Shown: positions 49,662 through 58,529, counted from the first letter of the stretch. The stretch: DNA of 64,000 bases from Chryseobacterium mucoviscidosis (GCF_002177115.1 NZ_MVAG01000024.1:1-64000); one strand, 5' to 3'. The notes: generated by a model from the letters alone, not told the origin. Translations and numbers: made by a program.

Positions 49662-50222
49662 TTAGTTGCTAATATTGTAAGAATCTAATAATTTCTGATA
49701 TTCAGGCATATCTCTTCTTCTGATGCTTTCGCTTTCCGCCAAAGCCTGAACCTGCATTACGCCTTCAATAATCTGTTCCGGTCTCGGAGGACATCCCGGA
49801 ACGTAAACGTCTACCGGAATAATTTTGTCAATACCCTGTAAAACAGAATATGTATCAAAAATACCACCGCTGGAAGCGCAGGCTCCAACTGCAACTACCC
49901 ATTTCGGTTCTGCCATCTGCGTGTACACTTCTTTCAGGACAGGTCCCAATTTTTTGGATATTGTTCCGCAAACCATCAACATATCTGCCTGTCTTGGAGA
50001 GAAAGAGTTTCTTTCCATACCAAATCGGGAAGCATCGTATGTTGGATTCAGCGTAGCCATAAACTCAATACCGCAACAAGAGGTTGCAAATGGTAACGGC
50101 CAAAGAGAAAATTTTCTCGCCATCCCGATTACACTGCTCAGTTTCGTTGCGAAAAACCCTTCTCCTTCAAATCCTTCCGGAGCAGGTGCATCTGTTCTTA
50201 TTACTGGTTTGTTATCTGACAT
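49662..50222 (-). CDS. nuoB: NADH-quinone oxidoreductase subunit B
   Basis: 186 residues. It carries the terminal [4Fe-4S] cluster N2, which reduces quinone. The cysteine ligands are found in FATSCCGIEFMAT, VAVGACASSGGIFDTYS and VDVYVPGCPPRPEQI, the full N2 set. An upstream spacer of about 100 bases, rich in TTTTAGA-like sequence, separates it from nuoA. Confidence 0.97.
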   Translation of the reverse strand: MSDNKPVIRTDAPAPEGFEGEGFFATKLSSVIGMARKFSLWPLPFATSCCGIEFMATLNPTYDASRFGMERNSFSPRQADMLMVCGTISKKLGPVLKEVYTQMAEPKWVVAVGACASSGGIFDTYSVLQGIDKIIPVDVYVPGCPPRPEQIIEGVMQVQALAESESIRRRDMPEYQKLLDSYNISN

Positions 50223-50326
50223 TTTAGTAGATTTTAGATTTTAAATTTTAGATTCTAAATTATTGTTAATATAAACTTTAATCGAAAATCGCCATCTAAA
50301 ATTTGTAATTTAAAATTTATAATTTC

Positions 50327-50698
50327 TTATTTATCCCAATCTAAAGCGCCTCTTTTCCAAACATAGAAAAATGCCATGAAAAAGATTGCCACGAATGTAA
50401 GAACGGCAAGGAATCCTTCCATTCCGAATTCTCTGAAGTTTACCGCGTACGGATAAAAAAATACGATTTCAATATCGAATAATACGAATAATACCGCCGT
50501 CAAAAAGTACTTAATGGAAAACGGTGTTCTTGCATTTCCTTCTACCGGGACTCCACACTCCCAGCTTTGGTTTTTCACAGAATTTCCTTTTTTCTGTTTT
50601 GGACCTAAAAAATGCGCTCCAAGCAAAGAAATGGCTACGAAACCGATCGCAACACCTGCTTGTATAAGGATTGGAATATAACTTTCAGGTAAATTCAT
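50327..50698 (-). CDS. nuoA: NADH-quinone oxidoreductase subunit A
   Basis: 123 residues with three membrane helices. The conserved loop SWECGVPVEGNARTPFSIKYFLTAVLFVLFDIEIVFFYP between helices 1 and 3 is the NuoA hallmark, and it includes a conserved Cys. It is the first gene of the operon. A -7 element lies 24 bases upstream on the minus strand. Confidence 0.97.
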   Translation of the reverse strand: MNLPESYIPILIQAGVAIGFVAISLLGAHFLGPKQKKGNSVKNQSWECGVPVEGNARTPFSIKYFLTAVLFVLFDIEIVFFYPYAVNFREFGMEGFLAVLTFVAIFFMAFFYVWKRGALDWDK

Positions 50699-50721
50699 TT
50701 TTGCATTATTATCTCAATTTG

Positions 50722-50729
50722 CAAATTTA
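50722..50729 (-). promoter_or_regulatory. Putative -7 element of the nuo operon
   Basis: TAAATTTG on the minus strand, a perfect TAnnTTTG, 24 bases before the nuoA start codon. No clear -33 motif was found. Confidence 0.5.
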
Positions 50730-50819
50730 GCGAATAAACAAGAAAGCATGAAATTTATGAGGTTAAAAGTGGCTCCAAAATAGGCAAAACAGGTAATTTA
50801 GAATCATTAAAAATAACAA

Positions 50820-50996
50820 TTATTTTTTCATTTTTCTGATGAGAGAATACGCCATAAAGGAAATATAGGCAAAAAGGAGACTTGCGTAGATAATATTCAC
50901 CGCCGTATTGGTTCTGTCGTCCGCCAACTGGAAAAATAAATTGTATGCAATGAATCCGGCAATTAAAATTCCGAAAATGATGAGTTGTGGCTTCAT
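50820..50996 (-). CDS. Small two-helix membrane protein
   Basis: 58 residues: ATG at 50996, stop at 50820-50822. It begins MKPQLIIFGILIAGFIAYNL and ends SLIRKMKK, so two hydrophobic helices (about 4-22 and 34-52) are joined by the short polar loop QLADDRTNT, with a basic C-terminal end. This is the shape of many small inner-membrane proteins. The frame is clean, but the family is not one I recognise. It is transcribed toward nuoA and lies 42 bases after the GNAT gene stop at 51039, so it is possibly co-transcribed with that gene. Confidence 0.55.
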   Translation of the reverse strand: MKPQLIIFGILIAGFIAYNLFFQLADDRTNTAVNIIYASLLFAYISFMAYSLIRKMKK

Positions 50997-51038
50997 ATTT
51001 TAAAACTTACAATAAGTCTACTTTTTGATGATGAAAAA

Positions 51039-52166
51039 TTATTTAATTTCCAGAGCGTAGGTTCTCCTTCTTTTATGGTTAACGGGATTGTAATCCTGCC
51101 AAAGAAGCTGAATGCTTTTGTTCTCTTCCAGTTCAGGATTGGTTTCCAGATATTTCACTCCTTTTTTATTGAAGATATCCCAGATTTCTTTAAAAATAAT
51201 GGACGTTACACCACGTCTCTGATAATCGGGATGAATACCGATCAGGTAAAAATTAGCCCTGTCGTTTTTCTTTCCTGCCTGTAAAAAATGCCACCATCCG
51301 AAAGGAAGCAGTTTTCCTTTGGATTTTTGCAAAGCTTTTGAATAGGAGGGCATTGTAATGGCAAAAGAAACCAGATTGTTATTTTCATCTGCGATACACA
51401 CGATGAAATCTTTATCGATTAAAGGGAAATATTTCTCTTTGTAGGTTTTTCGCTGTTCATCTGAAATAGGAGTGTAGGTAGAAAGGTGCTTGTACGTTTC
51501 ATCCAGCAGATCAAACATCGCATCCACATACTGCAGAATTTCTTCTTTAGATTTAAATCTTAGAACTTTCAGATGATATTTCTGGGAAATCAGTTCATTG
51601 AATTTGTAAATTTTCTCAGGAAGGGAATCAGGAAACATGATTTCAAATTCCACCCATTCCTTTTCTTTGGTTAAACCCAGTTTTTCCAGATGTTGAGGAT
51701 AATACGCATGATTGTAAATTCCGATCATCGTTGCCAGTTTATCGAAGCCTAAAGTCAGCATTCCGGCTTTATCAAGGTTGGTGAAACCCATCGGTCCTTC
51801 AATCTTTCCGATATTTTTTTCTTTGGCGTACTCAACTGCCTTTCCGATGAGTGCCTGAGAAACTTTTTCATCATCAATAAAATCAATCCAGCCAAAGCGT
51901 ACTTTCTTTATCCCTAGTTCGCGTTCTTCCTTATGATTGATCATTAAGGCAATTCTTCCGACGATTTTATTATTCTGATAGGCAAGAAACTGTTTGGCTT
52001 CAGAGTATTGCAGTGCCGGATTTTCCTTCGTACTCCATATTTTAATCTCATCATTAATAAGAGCCGGAACGTAATACGGATTGTTTTTGTACAGATCCAT
52101 GGGAAATCTTACGAATTGCTTTAGCTGATCGCTGTTTTTTACCTCAATAACTGAAATTTCTGACAT
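51039..52166 (-). CDS. GNAT-like N-acetyltransferase family protein
   Basis: 375 residues, larger than a usual GNAT. The C-terminal part contains a GNAT-like acetyl-CoA site, FYLIGIHPDYQRRGVTSIIFKEIWDIF (about 315-340), with the Q/R-x-x-G-x-G/A type loop. The first half (IEVKNSDQLKQFVRFPMDLYKNNPYYVPAL) has the pattern of the longer GNAT-fold families, such as those once called N-acetyltransferase/GTP cyclohydrolase-like. Substrate unknown. It has a divergent promoter to the zinc peptidase gene and its own TATATTTG element. Confidence 0.75.
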   Translation of the reverse strand: MSEISVIEVKNSDQLKQFVRFPMDLYKNNPYYVPALINDEIKIWSTKENPALQYSEAKQFLAYQNNKIVGRIALMINHKEERELGIKKVRFGWIDFIDDEKVSQALIGKAVEYAKEKNIGKIEGPMGFTNLDKAGMLTLGFDKLATMIGIYNHAYYPQHLEKLGLTKEKEWVEFEIMFPDSLPEKIYKFNELISQKYHLKVLRFKSKEEILQYVDAMFDLLDETYKHLSTYTPISDEQRKTYKEKYFPLIDKDFIVCIADENNNLVSFAITMPSYSKALQKSKGKLLPFGWWHFLQAGKKNDRANFYLIGIHPDYQRRGVTSIIFKEIWDIFNKKGVKYLETNPELEENKSIQLLWQDYNPVNHKRRRTYALEIK

Positions 52167-52189
52167 GATTCTTTCGTGAAATTATGGAA

Positions 52190-52197
52190 CAAATATA
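52190..52197 (-). promoter_or_regulatory. Putative -7 element of the GNAT gene
   Basis: TATATTTG on the minus strand, a perfect TAnnTTTG, 24 bases before the start codon. Confidence 0.45.
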
Positions 52198-52272
52198 GCT
52201 AAATTAATACAATACTTTGGCACAGTTTTTACATCATATGGGATGAAAAGTATATTATAAAAGATTACAGAG

Positions 52273-52962
52273 ATGAATGGTTATTATTTGATTATTATTG
52301 TTTCGATGGCGGTAAGCTGGTTTGTTTCATGGAGGCTGAAATCGAAATTCGAAGAATATTCTAAAGTCTATCTTAGAAACGGACTTTCAGGAAAAGAAAT
52401 TGCGGAAAAAATGCTGAGAGACAACGGAATTAATGACGTACAGGTAATGTCGGTTCCGGGACAGTTAACAGATCATTATAATCCCGAAAATAAAACAGTT
52501 AACCTATCCGAAGCGGTGTATATGCAGAGGAACGCAGCAGCAGCGGCTGTTGCAGCTCATGAATGCGGTCATGCCGTTCAGCATAAAGTAGGATATTCTA
52601 TGTTACAGCTTCGTTCTAAATTGGTTCCGGTGGTAAGCATAAGTTCCAACCTGATGCAGTTTGTCATTATGGGAGGGCTTGTTATCATGGCATTAAGCGG
52701 AAGTAAACTTGTTCTTACAATAGGAGTGATTATGTTTGCTTTTACAACGCTTTTCGCATTTGTGACGCTTCCGGTGGAATATGATGCAAGCAACAGAGCG
52801 ATGAAATGGCTTCGTGATACAGGCACGGTAACAACGGAAGAGTATGTAGGCGTAAAAGACAGTCTGAAATGGGCAGCAAGAACATATGTGGTGGCTGCAA
52901 TCGGATCTTTGGTACAGCTTCTTTATTTTGCTTCCTTATTAATGGGCGGAAGAAGGGATTAA
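52273..52962 (+). CDS. Membrane zinc metallopeptidase (YugP type)
   Basis: 229 residues. An N-terminal membrane helix (about 2-20) precedes a soluble stretch with SGKEIAEKMLRDNGINDVQVMSVPGQLTDHYNP. The zinc-binding motif AAHECGHAVQHKVGY (HExxH) follows near 95-100, then three further helices. This matches the neutral zinc metallopeptidase family PF04298 (YugP). The conserved SLVQLLYF segment near the end is also typical. No substrate is known. A terminator follows immediately. Confidence 0.92.
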   Translation: MNGYYLIIIVSMAVSWFVSWRLKSKFEEYSKVYLRNGLSGKEIAEKMLRDNGINDVQVMSVPGQLTDHYNPENKTVNLSEAVYMQRNAAAAAVAAHECGHAVQHKVGYSMLQLRSKLVPVVSISSNLMQFVIMGGLVIMALSGSKLVLTIGVIMFAFTTLFAFVTLPVEYDASNRAMKWLRDTGTVTTEEYVGVKDSLKWAARTYVVAAIGSLVQLLYFASLLMGGRRD

Positions 52963-52988
52963 TCTTCAAATGTAAACGAAACATATTG

Positions 52989-53020
52989 CATCTCGGATAG
53001 TTTGTCCGAGATGTTTTTTT
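52989..53020 (+). terminator. Intrinsic terminator after the zinc peptidase gene
   Basis: A perfect 9-bp stem CATCTCGGA/TCCGAGATG with a seven-base loop and a run of seven T. Confidence 0.85.
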
Positions 53021-53086
53021 GTGCAATAAATGATGTTCTATATTCAATTGAAATTAATATTTTTATGAAATAATCAGGAAACATCA

Positions 53087-54202
53087 ATGCGCGATAATTA
53101 TGAATTAGAAAAGCAAACCAACTATTTAATCAAGGGTATTAATTTTTTATGGTTTTTAACTAAAGTAGGGAGCTATAAAACTTGGATTACAGAAAGAGTA
53201 TATCCTGTAATCCCTCCAATAAGCAGTTTAGAAAACATTCCTGCTTTTGTCCATCAGTTTTTATTCGGAGCTTCTTTGTCTGCATTATTACTTGTTGTAT
53301 GTATTAAACCCAAAAGATGGGTGCTTATTTTTTTATTTTTATCCGAAATAATGAGCTGTTTGTTAGATACGGTGAGATGGCAGCCTTGGGAATATATGTA
53401 TCTGTGTTTTTTACTCCTGATTATTATTAATTTCTACAAGCGAGAAAATATTTTGATTTTAGGTCATTTATTTTTAGTGTCGGTCTATATTTTCAGTGGT
53501 CTTCATAAATTCAGTCGCAGTTTCCTTTCTTTGGTATGGCTCAATATGTTTTTAAGGGATTTTCTTGGCTTGTCGATGGATTTTATTTTAAAGTATAAGC
53601 TTTTTTTTGTGGGCTTATTCATTCCTTTTGTAGAAGTTCTTTTAGCATTACTATTATTGTTTTCAAAGTCAAAGAGAGTGATTAGTTATCTATTAATGGG
53701 TATGCACTTAAGCATTCTTATTTTTATAGGACCATTCGGGCTGAAATATAATTCAATAGTCTGGCTCTGGAATTTTGCCATGATATTTATTTTAGGCATT
53801 ATCTATTCAAAACCCATGGAAGGTCTTAATAAGAAAACCATTGCCACAAATGCATTGTTTTTGGTACTGTGGTTTGTACTGCCTGTTTTTAGTTTCTGGG
53901 GGAGTTGGTATCAGTATTTTTCATTTAATTTATATTCCGGAAAAGGCTATCAAATGAATATCTGTATTTCACAAAATGTAAAAGAATTAAAACCGTATTT
54001 TGAAGCTGAACCCAATAATTTTTGTAAAGGAAGTCGGTATATAAATTTACAGGAGTGGGCGTTTAAAGAAATAAAATCGGCACCGATTCCGGAAATTGAA
54101 ATTCAACGGAAGATCGCAGTTTATTTGAAGAAAAAATATCAGAAAAAGAATATTCAAATTATACTTTATAACATGGAAGAAAATAAAATGATAAAACTTT
54201 GA
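53087..54202 (+). CDS. Polytopic membrane protein, HTTM-like
   Basis: 371 residues with about eight membrane helices followed by a soluble C-terminal part (about 285-371) that is basic and ends ENKMIKL. The segment VYIFSGLHKFSRSFLSLVWLNMFLRDFLGL fits the pattern of the HTTM (vitamin K-dependent gamma-carboxylase-like) membrane domain, with an S/A-G-l-x-K motif followed by a tryptophan. I give this as a possibility only. No enzyme activity is assigned. It stands alone between a terminator and the YigZ gene, and codon use is AT-rich. Confidence 0.55.
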   Translation: MRDNYELEKQTNYLIKGINFLWFLTKVGSYKTWITERVYPVIPPISSLENIPAFVHQFLFGASLSALLLVVCIKPKRWVLIFLFLSEIMSCLLDTVRWQPWEYMYLCFLLLIIINFYKRENILILGHLFLVSVYIFSGLHKFSRSFLSLVWLNMFLRDFLGLSMDFILKYKLFFVGLFIPFVEVLLALLLLFSKSKRVISYLLMGMHLSILIFIGPFGLKYNSIVWLWNFAMIFILGIIYSKPMEGLNKKTIATNALFLVLWFVLPVFSFWGSWYQYFSFNLYSGKGYQMNICISQNVKELKPYFEAEPNNFCKGSRYINLQEWAFKEIKSAPIPEIEIQRKIAVYLKKKYQKKNIQIILYNMEENKMIKL

Positions 54203-54328
54203 TCTTAATTGATCTGAGTATGATATAATAACATTACAAAAATATCAATACGAATTGCCTTTACCTAAACTTATCATCAATTTCAGTTGAAGCCATTTTT
54301 TGATTTGCAATCTTTACGTGAATTCATT

Positions 54329-54931
54329 TTAATTGAGCACTTTATATTCCACAAATTGCATATTGATTAAGGATTCCAAAATTTCATCTTTGTGTCTTAA
54401 TTTTATTTTTGCTGAAATTATTGCTCTTTCCTGTGCATCAAAATTGATGATTTTCGCATCATACTTCGACAGCAAAGTGAAAATAATATTCTGCTGATTA
54501 AAATTAAACTGAATCTCAACAGTCGTTTCCAGTTCTTTTGTAATGATATTTGCTTCTTCCAGTGTAATTTTTGCCGATTCTTTATAGGCTTTTACCAAAC
54601 CGGAAACCCCCAGTTTTGTTCCTCCGTAGTAACGGACAGAAATAACCAGAACATTCGTAATTTCATTTGCTAATAACTGGTTGTAAATCGGAAGTCCGGC
54701 ACTTCCCGAAGGTTCTCCGTCGTCATTTGCGCGGTAATTTTCTCCGTTAAGTCCCATTCTGAAAGCATAACAATGATGCGTTGCCTTCGGATGTTCTGCA
54801 CGAATCTTTTCCAAAGCGTGTTTCAGTTCTTCCTCGTTGTTCACCGGGAATGCAAAACCCAGAAATTTGCTTCCCTTTTCTTTTAACAAAGTATTTTCTA
54901 CTGCAGATTCTATCGTCTTAAAATTGAACAT
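54329..54931 (-). CDS. YigZ/IMPACT family protein
   Basis: 200 residues. The N-terminal domain is the UPF0029/IMPACT fold with the motifs ATHHCYAFRMG and NDDGEPSGSAGLPI. YYGGTKLGVSGLVKAYKES follows. The C-terminal part is a ferredoxin-like YigZ domain. In E. coli YigZ is a putative regulator or proline dipeptidase-linked protein, and its cellular role is not settled. It is isolated, with a TACCTTTG element about 45 bases upstream. Confidence 0.92.
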   Translation of the reverse strand: MFNFKTIESAVENTLLKEKGSKFLGFAFPVNNEEELKHALEKIRAEHPKATHHCYAFRMGLNGENYRANDDGEPSGSAGLPIYNQLLANEITNVLVISVRYYGGTKLGVSGLVKAYKESAKITLEEANIITKELETTVEIQFNFNQQNIIFTLLSKYDAKIINFDAQERAIISAKIKLRHKDEILESLINMQFVEYKVLN

Positions 54932-55022
54932 ATATAATGAGGAAAAATATTTTTTCGAATGTTAGAATAATTGTTCAAAGGTAAAATATTTTTAAGAAAA
55001 AGTCCCGGAAACGGACAATAAA

Positions 55023-55047
55023 AAAGAGAACCGTTACAGTTCTCTTT
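55023..55047 (-). terminator. Terminator after the GG-leader peptide genes
   Basis: A perfect 9-bp stem AAAGAGAAC/GTTCTCTTT with a seven-base loop, directly after the stop codon of the second peptide gene on the minus strand. The A run becomes a T run on that strand. Confidence 0.8.
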
Positions 55048-55053
55048 AATCCG

Positions 55054-55218
55054 TTAACAAGGAAAGCTTCCTTCCAGCCAAGGCGGAGGACAACTCATAC
55101 TCGAAGGGGTTTTACAGCATCTTTGCAGGTTTGCAGGATAATAAGAACAGCAAACCGGTGCTATTCCGCCAACAAGATCTTTAAGTTCTTTTCTGGGTAG
55201 CTTTTTTAGATTTTTCAT
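55054..55218 (-). CDS. GG-leader cysteine-rich peptide 2 (bacteriocin-like)
   Basis: 54 residues. Leader MKNLKKLPRKELKDLVGG (GG at 17-18) is nearly identical in pattern to that of the neighbouring peptide. The core starts IAPVCCSYYPANLQRCC and contains six cysteines (C23, C24, C34, C35, C43, C54) plus a Pro-rich stretch (SCPPPWLEG). Double-glycine leaders are cut by C39-type ABC exporters. Chryseobacterium encodes many such 'bacteriocin-like' peptides, but activity is not shown. It sits 45 bases after peptide 1 and is followed by a terminator. Confidence 0.75.
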   Translation of the reverse strand: MKNLKKLPRKELKDLVGGIAPVCCSYYPANLQRCCKTPSSMSCPPPWLEGSFPC

Positions 55219-55263
55219 ATAGTTTGAATTAGTTGTGGAGATGATTAAAATTTCTGATCAGCA

Positions 55264-55452
55264 TTAAACCGGCTCTCCTGGATTTCCGGGACCATTATTA
55301 CTGGTACATTTTGTGCCGATCGGAAGACAATAATATCTCTGACGCGGGATGCAGCATTTGTAATATCCTGTTATGCAGTTTTGATCACAGGTTTCGATTC
55401 CTCCCAGAACGCTTTTCAGTTCATGTTTTGATAATTTTCTTAAATTTTTCAT
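55264..55452 (-). CDS. GG-leader cysteine-rich peptide 1 (bacteriocin-like)
   Basis: 62 residues. Leader MKNLRKLSKHELKSVLGG (GG at 17-18) and a core that begins IETCDQNCITGYYKCC, with six cysteines (C22, C26, C33, C34, C42, C49) and a Gly/Pro-rich end (NGPGNPGEPV). Leader and GG position agree with peptide 2, so the two are paralogues. No modification enzyme, immunity gene or C39 exporter lies in the window, so export would need a distant transporter. Probable order of transcription is this gene, then peptide 2. Confidence 0.78.
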   Translation of the reverse strand: MKNLRKLSKHELKSVLGGIETCDQNCITGYYKCCIPRQRYYCLPIGTKCTSNNGPGNPGEPV

Positions 55453-55553
55453 GATGATGATTTTTAGTTCATCATAAAGCTACATAATTAATTTCAAACT
55501 ACGGTGAAAAATTATAAAATATTTATTATGTTAAATTTTTGACTGTTAAATGT

Positions 55554-56585
55554 TTAAATGATTTCTGAAAGGAAAAAATCAACGCGGTTATCTCTGATAA
55601 TTTCAGTTTTGAAAGGATTTGACTGGTCAAAAACAGGAGCTTTGGTTCCGTTTTCCAAAAGTAGATTTTCGTTAGTAATTATCACAGTTTCGTCCCAGAG
55701 ATTGGCATCTATAAACTGCTGTAAAGTGAATTTTCCACCCTCGATAATCACAGACTGAATCTGCTCTTTATAAAGAGCTTCCATAAGATTCTGAAGGAAA
55801 TTGTCCTTTTCGGTTTTAATAAAATGAACATGATCTGCAATTTCTTCTTTTACAGAATTAATCACGATTGTTTTCGCTTCTTCGTTGTAAATTTTAAAAT
55901 TCTGAGGAACTTTCAGATCAAAATCAATTAAAATTCTCACAGGATTAACGCCTTCCACATTTCTTACCGTTAAACTTGGATCGTCATTCAGTGCGGTCTG
56001 TGTTCCGACTAAAATAGCGTGTTCATCTGCTCTCAACTGATGCACAAACTGATTCACCAGAGAATTTGAAACAGCGGTTGGTTTAAAGTCTTTATCCAGA
56101 AATCCGTCTCCGGACTGAGCCCATTTCAGAATAATGTAAGGTCTTTTCTTTTCGTGGTAAGTGAAAAATCTTTTATTAAGATCAATACATTCTTTCTCCA
56201 GAACGCCTGAAACTACTTCAATTCCTGCATCCTGAATGATTTTTTTTCCTTTTCCGTTCACTTTGTCATGAGAATCCATCGCCCCAACAACCACTTTTTT
56301 AAAGCCTAATTCTTTGATTTTTAAAGCACAGGGCGGCGTTTTTCCGTAATGTGCACAAGGTTCTAATGTAACGTAAATAGTAGATTCGGGGATTAAAGAT
56401 GGGTCTTCAACAGAATTAATGGCGTTAATTTCCGCATGAGGTTCTCCTGCTTTCTGATGATAACCTTCGCCGATAATTGTACCGTTGTGAACAATCACAC
56501 TTCCCACCAAAGGATTCGGATAGGTTTTTCCGATGGCTTTCTGAGCCAGTTCGATGGCTCTTTTAATATAAAATTCGTCCTGCAT
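55554..56585 (-). CDS. ribD: Bifunctional riboflavin biosynthesis protein RibD
   Basis: 343 residues from the ATG at 56585. An upstream in-frame Met at 56609 would place the start inside the terminator of the previous gene. The N-terminal deaminase domain has the zinc motif GEPHAEINAI (H50, E52) and EPCAHYGKTPPCALKI (C77, C86). The C-terminal domain is the NADPH-dependent reductase (IIEGGKFTLQQFIDANLWDE). It performs the two middle steps of riboflavin synthesis, deaminating and then reducing the pyrimidine intermediate. It is not linked to other rib genes here. Confidence 0.96.
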   Translation of the reverse strand: MQDEFYIKRAIELAQKAIGKTYPNPLVGSVIVHNGTIIGEGYHQKAGEPHAEINAINSVEDPSLIPESTIYVTLEPCAHYGKTPPCALKIKELGFKKVVVGAMDSHDKVNGKGKKIIQDAGIEVVSGVLEKECIDLNKRFFTYHEKKRPYIILKWAQSGDGFLDKDFKPTAVSNSLVNQFVHQLRADEHAILVGTQTALNDDPSLTVRNVEGVNPVRILIDFDLKVPQNFKIYNEEAKTIVINSVKEEIADHVHFIKTEKDNFLQNLMEALYKEQIQSVIIEGGKFTLQQFIDANLWDETVIITNENLLLENGTKAPVFDQSNPFKTEIIRDNRVDFFLSEII

Positions 56586-56593
56586 ACTGAATG

Positions 56594-56625
56594 AAAAAAG
56601 CGAAGTCAAATTGCTTTGCTCCGCT
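56594..56625 (-). terminator. Intrinsic terminator of the DUF349 gene
   Basis: On the minus strand a 7-bp stem AGCGGAG/CTTCGCT (one G-T wobble) is followed by a T run, 21 bases after the DUF349 stop and just before the ribD start. Confidence 0.55.
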
Positions 56626-56645
56626 TCCTAATATTTTAAATAGTT

Positions 56646-58451
56646 TTATTCTCCCGCAATAATGCTGTGAAGATTTTGTTTTAAAGTTTCCAGATGAGCT
56701 TTTTTCTCGTCGATAGAATTATAAGTATCTCTCAACATAGGATTCTCTCTCGAAGGGTTTTTAAAGAAAGCGAGATTGTTTTCCAGCTTTACGATTTCAG
56801 CTTCAAGATCAGAAATCTGGCTCTTGATTTTTCTTGCTTTGTCCGTAAGCTGATTTTCAGATAATCCTTCTTCTTTAAGTTCCAGCTCGTTGATTTTATT
56901 TAATTTCAGTTTTTCTCTCAACGTTTTGTTGAATTCTGTGTTGATGGAGATTTTATCTCTCGGTACTTTTCCGATGTTGTTCCATGCGGTTTTAATGGCT
57001 TCAATTCTTTCGATGCTTCCATCTTCGTTCCCGATTGTTTTTAACTCGTCAAGAATTGCTTTTTTGTGTTTGTAATTTTCCTTCCAGTTATCCGTAGAAG
57101 CATTGCTCTTTTCACGGTAATTGTTGAAGAATGCATTACACGCATCACGAAATTCGTCCCAGATTTTATTCGTCATGCTTTTCGGAACGTGACCGATTTT
57201 TTTCCAGTCTTCCTGAAGTTTTTTGAACAAAGGAACAGCAATGTCCCATTCTTCGTTATTCTTGTTGTCTTTCGCAGTCTGGATCAGTTTTAATTTTTCT
57301 TCCAGATTTGCCTGCTGAGAGCCTTTTAACGATTTATAATAGGTGTTTTTTGTTGTATTGAATCCTCTAAGAATTGTTTTAAATTCATTCCAGTTCTGGT
57401 TAGAAAGCTTTCTCGGAACGCTCCCTGTTTTCAGAAATTCCGAACGAAGTTCTTCCACTCTGCGGATAGCATTCTGCCAGTAATTATGGTTAGGATTTTC
57501 ACCGGGCTCAGAAAGTTTCTTGATTTCAGCGATGATCTGATTTTTCTTTTCCAGATTTTCGTTCTGCTCTGTTTCAATGGCGGCAGAAAGTTCAGATTTT
57601 CTTTCGTGGATTTTGTTGGAAATTTCTTTGAATTCTTCCCATGTTTTCTCACGGAATTCTTCTGCAACCGGTTCAGCTTCTTCCTTCCATAATTTGTGAA
57701 GATATTGCAGTTCATTCAGCGCTTTCTGAATCACAGGCTCATGTTCAAGCTGTTTTGCACGCTCAATGATGTGTTGTCTTTTTTCAAGATTGTGGCTGTA
57801 TTCCTGCTCCAGAAATTCTTTATTCAGATCAAGCATCTGATAAAACTGGTTCAGATGATGAAAATAATTGTTGTTAAGAATCTTGAATTCAGATTTCGCA
57901 ACCTGTCCCGCTTTAGACCATTCTTCTTTAATCTCTCTTATCGATTTAAAAAGATTGGTTCCCGGTTCGGAATTCGTATACAGATTTTTAAGCCTTTCGA
58001 TGATGGTTTGGCGGTGCTCCAGATTTTTCTTCTGTTCTTCTTCCTGCCCCTTTTGGTAAGCATCATGCTTTTCTCTGAAAATATTCACCAAAGCAGAGAA
58101 TTTCGCCTGAGAAGGATGCTCATAACTAAAATTTTCAGGAGCATTTCCCGCTTCGGCATATTCATGCTTTTTATCTTCCACTTCATCATGGATGTAATGA
58201 CTTGCTTTTTCTTTGAGCTGATTGAATTTTTTGAAATCTTCACCTGCATTGGGTGCATTGATGATTTTTTCCATTTCCTTCAGGGCATCGGCAAGAGAAA
58301 TTTCTACTTCTTCGTGCTCTTCTTCATGTTCCGTTTCCTCATGATGAGTGCTTTCATCCTGAGACTCTACAGGTTCTGATGTTTTTTCCTGAGGGACTTC
58401 GTTAGAATTTTTGTTTTCCTCGTTTTCAGAAAGGTTGTTTTCTGTAATCAT
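56646..58451 (-). CDS. DUF349 repeat protein
   Basis: 601 residues. An acidic, Glu/His-rich N-terminal segment (about 1-60, HHEETEHEEEHEEVEISL) precedes a long, all-helical, charge-rich region that contains at least five DUF349 repeats. Each repeat has a core like WxxAxxxFxxLQEDWKKIGHVPKSMTNKIWDEFRDACNAFF or NAIRRVEELRSEFLKTGSVPRK. The final part is coiled coil (AEIVKLENNLAFFKN). DUF349 proteins are large soluble helical proteins of unknown role, common in Bacteroidota and Actinobacteria. It stands between ribD and aroE. Confidence 0.88.
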   Translation of the reverse strand: MITENNLSENEENKNSNEVPQEKTSEPVESQDESTHHEETEHEEEHEEVEISLADALKEMEKIINAPNAGEDFKKFNQLKEKASHYIHDEVEDKKHEYAEAGNAPENFSYEHPSQAKFSALVNIFREKHDAYQKGQEEEQKKNLEHRQTIIERLKNLYTNSEPGTNLFKSIREIKEEWSKAGQVAKSEFKILNNNYFHHLNQFYQMLDLNKEFLEQEYSHNLEKRQHIIERAKQLEHEPVIQKALNELQYLHKLWKEEAEPVAEEFREKTWEEFKEISNKIHERKSELSAAIETEQNENLEKKNQIIAEIKKLSEPGENPNHNYWQNAIRRVEELRSEFLKTGSVPRKLSNQNWNEFKTILRGFNTTKNTYYKSLKGSQQANLEEKLKLIQTAKDNKNNEEWDIAVPLFKKLQEDWKKIGHVPKSMTNKIWDEFRDACNAFFNNYREKSNASTDNWKENYKHKKAILDELKTIGNEDGSIERIEAIKTAWNNIGKVPRDKISINTEFNKTLREKLKLNKINELELKEEGLSENQLTDKARKIKSQISDLEAEIVKLENNLAFFKNPSRENPMLRDTYNSIDEKKAHLETLKQNLHSIIAGE

Positions 58452-58529
58452 AGCAAATCGTTTATGTGAGTGGCATTAAAATATCCTCTAAATATAGAGC
58501 TAAAAAGCTAAATATAGTACTAATTTATG

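Noticed and set aside
57696..58379. A 227-codon plus-strand frame inside the DUF349 gene
   Set aside because: Rich in Phe and Ile with no recognisable domain, and lies fully antisense to a clear DUF349 protein.
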